This document shows, in pieces, positions 60,032 through 64,000 of a stretch of DNA of 64,000 nucleotides. The stretch comes from Lepisosteus oculatus (Eukaryota > Chordata > Actinopteri > Semionotiformes > Lepisosteidae), in the NCBI RefSeq assembly GCF_040954835.1, contig NC_090698.1, positions 74,506,284-74,570,283 on the forward strand, in the 5' to 3' direction. Each line of letters begins with the position of its first letter. Position 1 is the first letter of the stretch. A program made the position numbers and the translations under genes. The notes beneath the pieces were generated by a model. It saw only the letters and a program-made list of their open reading frames with translations, made no database searches and was not told where the DNA came from.

Positions 60032-60047
60032 TGGTGTCAGAAGCGGG
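60032..60047 (+). promoter_or_regulatory. Primer binding site, tRNA-Leu-like
   Basis: TGGTGTCAGAAGCGGG one base after the LTR end. It is complementary to a tRNA 3' end of the CCCGCTTCTGACACCA type. The Leu assignment is from recollection of tRNA termini. Confidence 0.7.
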
Positions 60048-60051
60048 CAGA

Positions 60052-61029
60052 ATGAACAACTCGTGGCAGACACTACCCGATTCCGTAAAGCGCCGGCTGA
60101 CGCTGGAAGACGCAGAACCCATCGGCGGCGCACATAAGGAGCCTGAGCAACTCCTGGGTGCGACAGGTGGCCACAGCCCTTACCAGGGCTACCCAGTAGT
60201 GGTCCCGCCAGTGGAATTGGGGCGGCCGCCCCGGAGAGAGGATGCCCTCCCTGCCGGAGCCGATCAGCGATTCCCACACCCATCGGCGCGGGTGCGACCA
60301 GGTCGCTACGATGGTGAGGCGCCTTGGGAGACCTATAAGGCGCAGTTCCAGCTCGCGGCCCGGACGAATGGCTGGAGCCGGGCGGAAATGGCCGGCCACC
60401 TGGCGGCGGCGCTGGAAGGAGCGGCCTGCCAGGTGCTCCTGGACGTCCCGGAGGAGGACAGAGGCGACTACACGGCGCTGGCAGCAGCCCTCCAGCTGCG
60501 CTTCGGTGTAGAGGAGGCGCCGGACTTGATGCGGGAGAGGCTGGCCCTGCGGCGGCGCCGACCAGGAGAGCGACTGGGCCCGGTCGCCGCGGATGTCATG
60601 TTCCTCGCCCGCCGAGGATACCCAACTTTCCCCCGGGAGGCGCAGCGGGAGATGGCTCTCCAGGCCTTTCTCAAGGCCCTCTCGCCCGAGGAGCTGCGGC
60701 GCCACGTGCAGCTGGCCGCGCCAACATCGCTGGAGCAGGCCTTGGCCCTTGCTACACGGGCTGAGGTAGTGTTCGGGGTGACTGGCAGCGCCAGCAGACG
60801 CAGTGCGCCCTGCCGGCTGACCGAGGCGGCGACGGAGGAATCCAGCGAGGGGGAAGAGGAGCCAGCCCGTGCAGCGACCGCCGCGGAACAGCCCCGCACG
60901 CTGATTTGCGTCCGCTGCGGGAAAAGAGGACACCGAGCCCGGGTCTGCCGGGCACCCGAACCTCGCTCTCCCCGATCGGCGTCGGGAAACGGGAACGGGG
61001 CGGCTCAGCGCGGGGAAGGCCGTCCTTGA
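60052..61029 (+). CDS. Gypsy gag polyprotein (325 aa)
   Basis: Starts at the first ATG after the primer binding site (MNNSWQTLPDSVKRRLTLED). The central retrotransposon gag region lies at about residues 85-245 (WETYKAQFQLAARTNGWSRA and DVMFLARRGYPTFP). A single CCHC zinc knuckle Cx2Cx4Hx4C is at Cys286, Cys289, His294 and Cys299. It should form the retrotransposon capsid/nucleocapsid and package element RNA. It ends at TGA 61027-61029, and pol overlaps its last 14 codons in the -1 frame. No frameshift or premature stop. The minus-strand open frames across it are shadows. Confidence 0.93.
   Translation: MNNSWQTLPDSVKRRLTLEDAEPIGGAHKEPEQLLGATGGHSPYQGYPVVVPPVELGRPPRREDALPAGADQRFPHPSARVRPGRYDGEAPWETYKAQFQLAARTNGWSRAEMAGHLAAALEGAACQVLLDVPEEDRGDYTALAAALQLRFGVEEAPDLMRERLALRRRRPGERLGPVAADVMFLARRGYPTFPREAQREMALQAFLKALSPEELRRHVQLAAPTSLEQALALATRAEVVFGVTGSASRRSAPCRLTEAATEESSEGEEEPARAATAAEQPRTLICVRCGKRGHRARVCRAPEPRSPRSASGNGNGAAQRGEGRP
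60984..61025 (+). promoter_or_regulatory. -1 ribosomal frameshift signal: GGGAAAC heptamer plus stem-loop
   Basis: In the gag frame the heptamer reads G GGA AAC (60984-60990), a canonical X XXY YYZ site. After a 7-nt spacer an 8-bp stem follows: 60998-61005 (GGGCGGCT) pairs with 61018-61025 (GGCCGTCC), including two G-U pairs, around a 12-nt loop. A -1 slip here enters exactly the frame that encodes protease and RT. Confidence 0.85.
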
Positions 61030-64000
61030 ACACCTCAACCCCCGCTCCGGAGAGCGCTGTAAAAACCGGCGCCCCTCACGCCACCGTGGGGCGAGTCGGC
61101 TGTAGCCGGGGCCTGTACCTCCACTGCCGGATTGAGGACCAACCCTGCCTGGCCCTACTCGACACCGGTTCATCAGTGACCCTACTTCGGCCGGGCGTCC
61201 TCCCCGACACCGAGGGCACCAACCCCCCAGGATGGGAGGCCTCCAGCCTGCGGCTGAGGACCGTGACGGGACAGCTCGCTGCAGTCCGGGGGAAACGGGT
61301 GCTTGCCTTCCGTCTGGGTGCAGCGACGGTGCGCCACCCCTGCTACCTTGCACCCATCCAGGAGGACTGCATTCTGGGGCTGGACCTACTGCAGCGAGTG
61401 GGGGCCAGGTTGGACTTGGACCGGCAGGAGTTGGTGTGGCAGGGGGAGCGACTGCACCTGGTGGAGGGCAGGTCCGGCGAGGGCCGAGGGACGCGGGCTT
61501 GCCGGAGCCGGGGGAACAAGAGGCAGCGGCGGCGGCGGCGGCGTCAGTCGCCGGGGCAGACCAGGCCTGCGAGCCGGGGAGCGAGCGTGCCGGATCCTGC
61601 CCCTGAGTCGGCCGGGGGGCCAGACAAGGCGGCGGCGGGGGCCGAGCGTTGCGTGGAAGCGAAGCGTGCCGTTGAGGACCTCTTCCAGCGGAGCTGCGAG
61701 GGCCTCGATCAGGACCAGCGGCAGCGGCTCCAGCAGCTACTCGCCCAGAACGAAGACCTCTTTGCGGCGAGGGATGAGGACTGCACCCGCACTGCCCTGG
61801 TCCAACACGAGATCAACACCGGCGACGCTCGGCCCATCCGCATCCCACCAGGACGCATGGTCCACGCCAAGCGGACCGCCGCCGAGGAAAAGATCCGGGA
61901 GATGGCCGCAGCGGGGGTGATTGAGCCCTCCGCGAGCCCGTGGTCGGCGCCAGCCGTACTGGTTAAAAAAAAAGACGGCTCGTGGAGGTTCTGCGTCAAC
62001 TACCGCAAGCTGAATGAGGTCACCCGGAAAGATTCCTACCCCCTGCCGAGGATAGATGACGCCCTGGACTACATCACCGGGTCGACCTGGTTCAGCTCCC
62101 TGGACCTCCGCTGCGGCTACTGGCAGGTACCGCTTGCTCCCGATGCTCGCCCGAAGACGGCCTTTTCCATCGGCCAGGGCCTCTGGCAGTTTACTGTCAT
62201 GCCTTTTGGCCTGTGCAATGCCCCGGCGACGTTCGAGAGGCTGATGGAGAGGGTGCTGGCATCGGTTCCGCGGAACCAGTGCGTGTTATATCTGGACGAT
62301 CTGCTGGTTCATGCACGGAGTTTTGACCAGGCCTTGACGAACCTCCAGGCGGTGCTGGCCTGCATCCGCCGTGCTGGCCTGAGGCTCAACCCCCGCAAGT
62401 GCGAGCTCCTGCGGCGGGAGGTGACCTTCCTGGGACATGTTGTTGGACCGCGAGGGGTGGCTACGGACCCAGGTAAGGTCGCCGCAGTGAGGGGCTGGCC
62501 GACTCCACGCACCGTCGCGGAGCTCCGCAGCTTTCTGGGGTTGGCCTCGTACTATCGGAGGTTCGTCCGGGACTTTGCCAGCATCGCCGCCCCGCTGCAC
62601 CGCCTCACCGACAAGGGCCGCCGTTTTGACTGGGACTCGGGCTGTGAGACTGCCTTTGGCCGGTTGCGCGAAGCTCTGGTGGGGGCCCCCGTGCTGGCCT
62701 ACCCCGACCCGCGGTTGCCGTATATTCTCGACACCGACGCGAGTGACTCGGGGGTGGGGGCGGTGTTGGCGCAGGAGGGGCCGGATGGGGAGCGCGTAGT
62801 GGCTTACTATAGCCGGGCTCTGACTAGGCCTGAGCGGAACTACTGCGTGACCCGTCGCGAGCTGCTGGCGGTGATGGCGGCGGTCCACCACTTCAGGCCG
62901 TACCTGTTCGGGACCCGGTTCCGGCTGAGGACCGACCATGCGTCCCTCACCTGGCTGCTCCACTTTAAGGAGCCAGAGGGACAGATGGCGCGATGGATAG
63001 AGATCCTGCAGGAGTACGACTTCACTGTCGTGCACCGTGCGGGGTCTCGCCATCTCAATGCCGACGCTCTCTCGCGGCGCCCCTGCGAGGCCGCGGACTG
63101 CCATCACTGCGCCCGGCGGGAGCAGCGTGAGGAGGCTGTCCGCACCGTGGCGGGGGTGAGCGCCGCGGCCACGGCCCGGGAGGGGCCGCTGGGGGTGGGC
63201 CTGCCAGACCTGGCGCAGCGTCAGGCAGCTGATCCTGACGTGGGCCCGGTGCTCCGCTGGAGGGCAGCAGGAGTGCGGCCTACACGAGAGGAGCTCGCCC
63301 CGCACCCGAAGTCCGTCAAGGCCCTCTGCGCCCTGTGGGAGGCCTTGGAGGTAAAGGACGGGGTGCTGCGCCGGGGGTGGCGGGTACCCTCCAGTGGCGA
63401 GGTACGGTGGCAGCTGGTGGTGCCTCGGTCGCTCCGCGGGGCGGTGCTCCGAGCGGTGCACGGCCAACCGGGTGTGGGGCACTTCGGCGGTAAAAAAACC
63501 CTGCAGCGTCTCCGAGGCCATTTTTATTGGGGTCTTTGCCACCGGGACGTGGAGCGGTACTGCCGAACGTGTGCGGTGTGCGTGGCGCAGAAGGGTCCCC
63601 CCGAGCGCTCTCGGGCCCCCCTCCAACAACACCAGGTGGGGGCTCCTATGGAGCGGGTGGGAGTGGACGTTTTGGGCCCGTTTCCGCGCACCGAGGCCGG
63701 GAACCGCTACGTCTTGGTGGCTATGGATTACTTTACGAAGTGGCCGGAGGCCTACGCCCTCCCGGACCAGAGTGCCCCCACGGTGGCCGATGCACTGCTG
63801 GAGGGGATGTTTGCCAGGCTGGGGGTGCCGGAGGAGTTACACAGTGACCAGGGGCGTAACTTCGAGTCCCAGGTCTTCGCCAGAGTGTGCCAGCGCCTGG
63901 GGATTACTAAGACGCGGACCACCCCGCTGCATCCCCAGAGCGACGGGTTGGTAGAGCGGTTTAATCGGACGCTCGCCACCCAGCTGGCCACCCTGGTGTC
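60987..64000 (+). CDS. Gypsy pol polyprotein (protease, RT, RNase H, integrase), partial at window end
   Basis: Open in the -1 frame relative to gag from the slip site to the last base, with no stop codon, about 1004 codons. Counting from the slip site: protease DTG at about residue 59 in LALLDTGSSVT; RT with the FCVNYRKLN and FSSLDLRCGYWQ blocks and catalytic YLDD at 435; RNase H with DTDASDSG at about 582; integrase HHCC zinc domain from His825; and the DDE core at Asp894, Asp954 and Glu990. The spacing is 35 residues between the last two, the textbook DD35E. These activities copy element RNA into DNA and insert it into the genome. The chromodomain status and C terminus lie outside the window. 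Confidence 0.94.

Larger units (their letters stand above)
59679..64000 (+). mobile_element. Ty3/Gypsy LTR retrotransposon, 5' part (runs off the window)
   Basis: 5' LTR (59679-60030), primer binding site, gag (60052-61029) and pol in the -1 frame (open from the slip site to the window end). Domain order is PR-RT-RNase H-IN, which defines Ty3/Gypsy. No disabling mutation is seen in 4.3 kb. The interior is markedly GC-richer than most of the window. The 3' LTR and target-site duplication lie outside. Confidence 0.95.

Noticed and set aside
60073-61353. 426-codon minus-strand open frame
   Set aside because: Antisense shadow of gag; composition-driven.
62286-63632. 448-codon minus-strand open frame
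   Set aside because: Antisense shadow of the GC-rich Gypsy pol gene, whose sense frame contains every catalytic motif.

Overview
The window looks like nuclear DNA of a ray-finned fish. It holds two spliced protein-coding genes, both on the minus strand, separated by long stretches of interspersed repeats (L2 and CR1-like LINEs, tRNA-derived and 5S-rRNA-derived SINEs, Penelope-like tails), many minisatellites, and the first 4.3 kb of a GC-rich Ty3/Gypsy LTR retrotransposon. There is no sign of prokaryotic organisation: genes have GT/AG introns, CpG-rich promoters and no operons. Repeats of the kinds seen here (SINE3 with a 5S head and Deu-like core, L2 with short tandem tails) are typical of fish. 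A gar- or bowfin-like lineage is a guess, not a demonstration.

Gene 1 is a complete cd8b (CD8 beta chain) model in six exons from 33646 down to 20428. The exons are signal peptide, Ig V-set, Pro/Thr-rich hinge, transmembrane, a short basic cytoplasmic exon and a small terminal exon. Every internal boundary is a GT/AG junction with matching phase, and the coding parts sum to 648 nt (215 aa plus stop). A promoter with a TATA-like box, two CCAAT boxes and a CRE-like site lies just upstream. Intron 1 carries several LINE/SINE pieces, and an interstitial telomeric tract sits 36 bp past the V exon.

Gene 2 runs from 59535 down to 45373 in seven exons (1716 nt, 571 aa plus stop). It has four matrin-type C2H2 fingers followed by a lysine/arginine-rich C-terminal half with the sequence signatures of ZMAT1 and of mammalian KRCC1. 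In mammals KRCC1 lies in the same chromosomal neighbourhood as CD8A/CD8B, so this gene may be the finger-bearing counterpart of the KRCC1 locus. Two of its introns are largely minisatellite. One is 909 bp long and open in the gene's reading frame; the other contains 81 consecutive decamers without an indel.

Layout: 1-9.2 kb LINE/SINE-rich; 9.2-19.7 kb mostly unrecognised single-copy-looking DNA with CpG-rich patches; 19.7-33.8 kb cd8b; 33.9-45.3 kb intergenic with minisatellites and SINEs; 45.4-59.5 kb the zinc-finger gene, whose 9 kb first intron holds inverted CR1-like fragments and a near-perfect hairpin; 59.68-64 kb the Gypsy element. The Gypsy element starts 143 bp upstream of gene 2's start codon in divergent orientation. 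Its gag and pol are open as far as the window goes, with pol in the -1 frame behind a canonical slippery heptamer and stem-loop.

I did not find an unmistakably new biological system. The strongest leads are the finger-plus-KRCC1 architecture next to cd8b, the coding-compatible minisatellite intron, and the intact Gypsy frameshift signal in the promoter region of gene 2.
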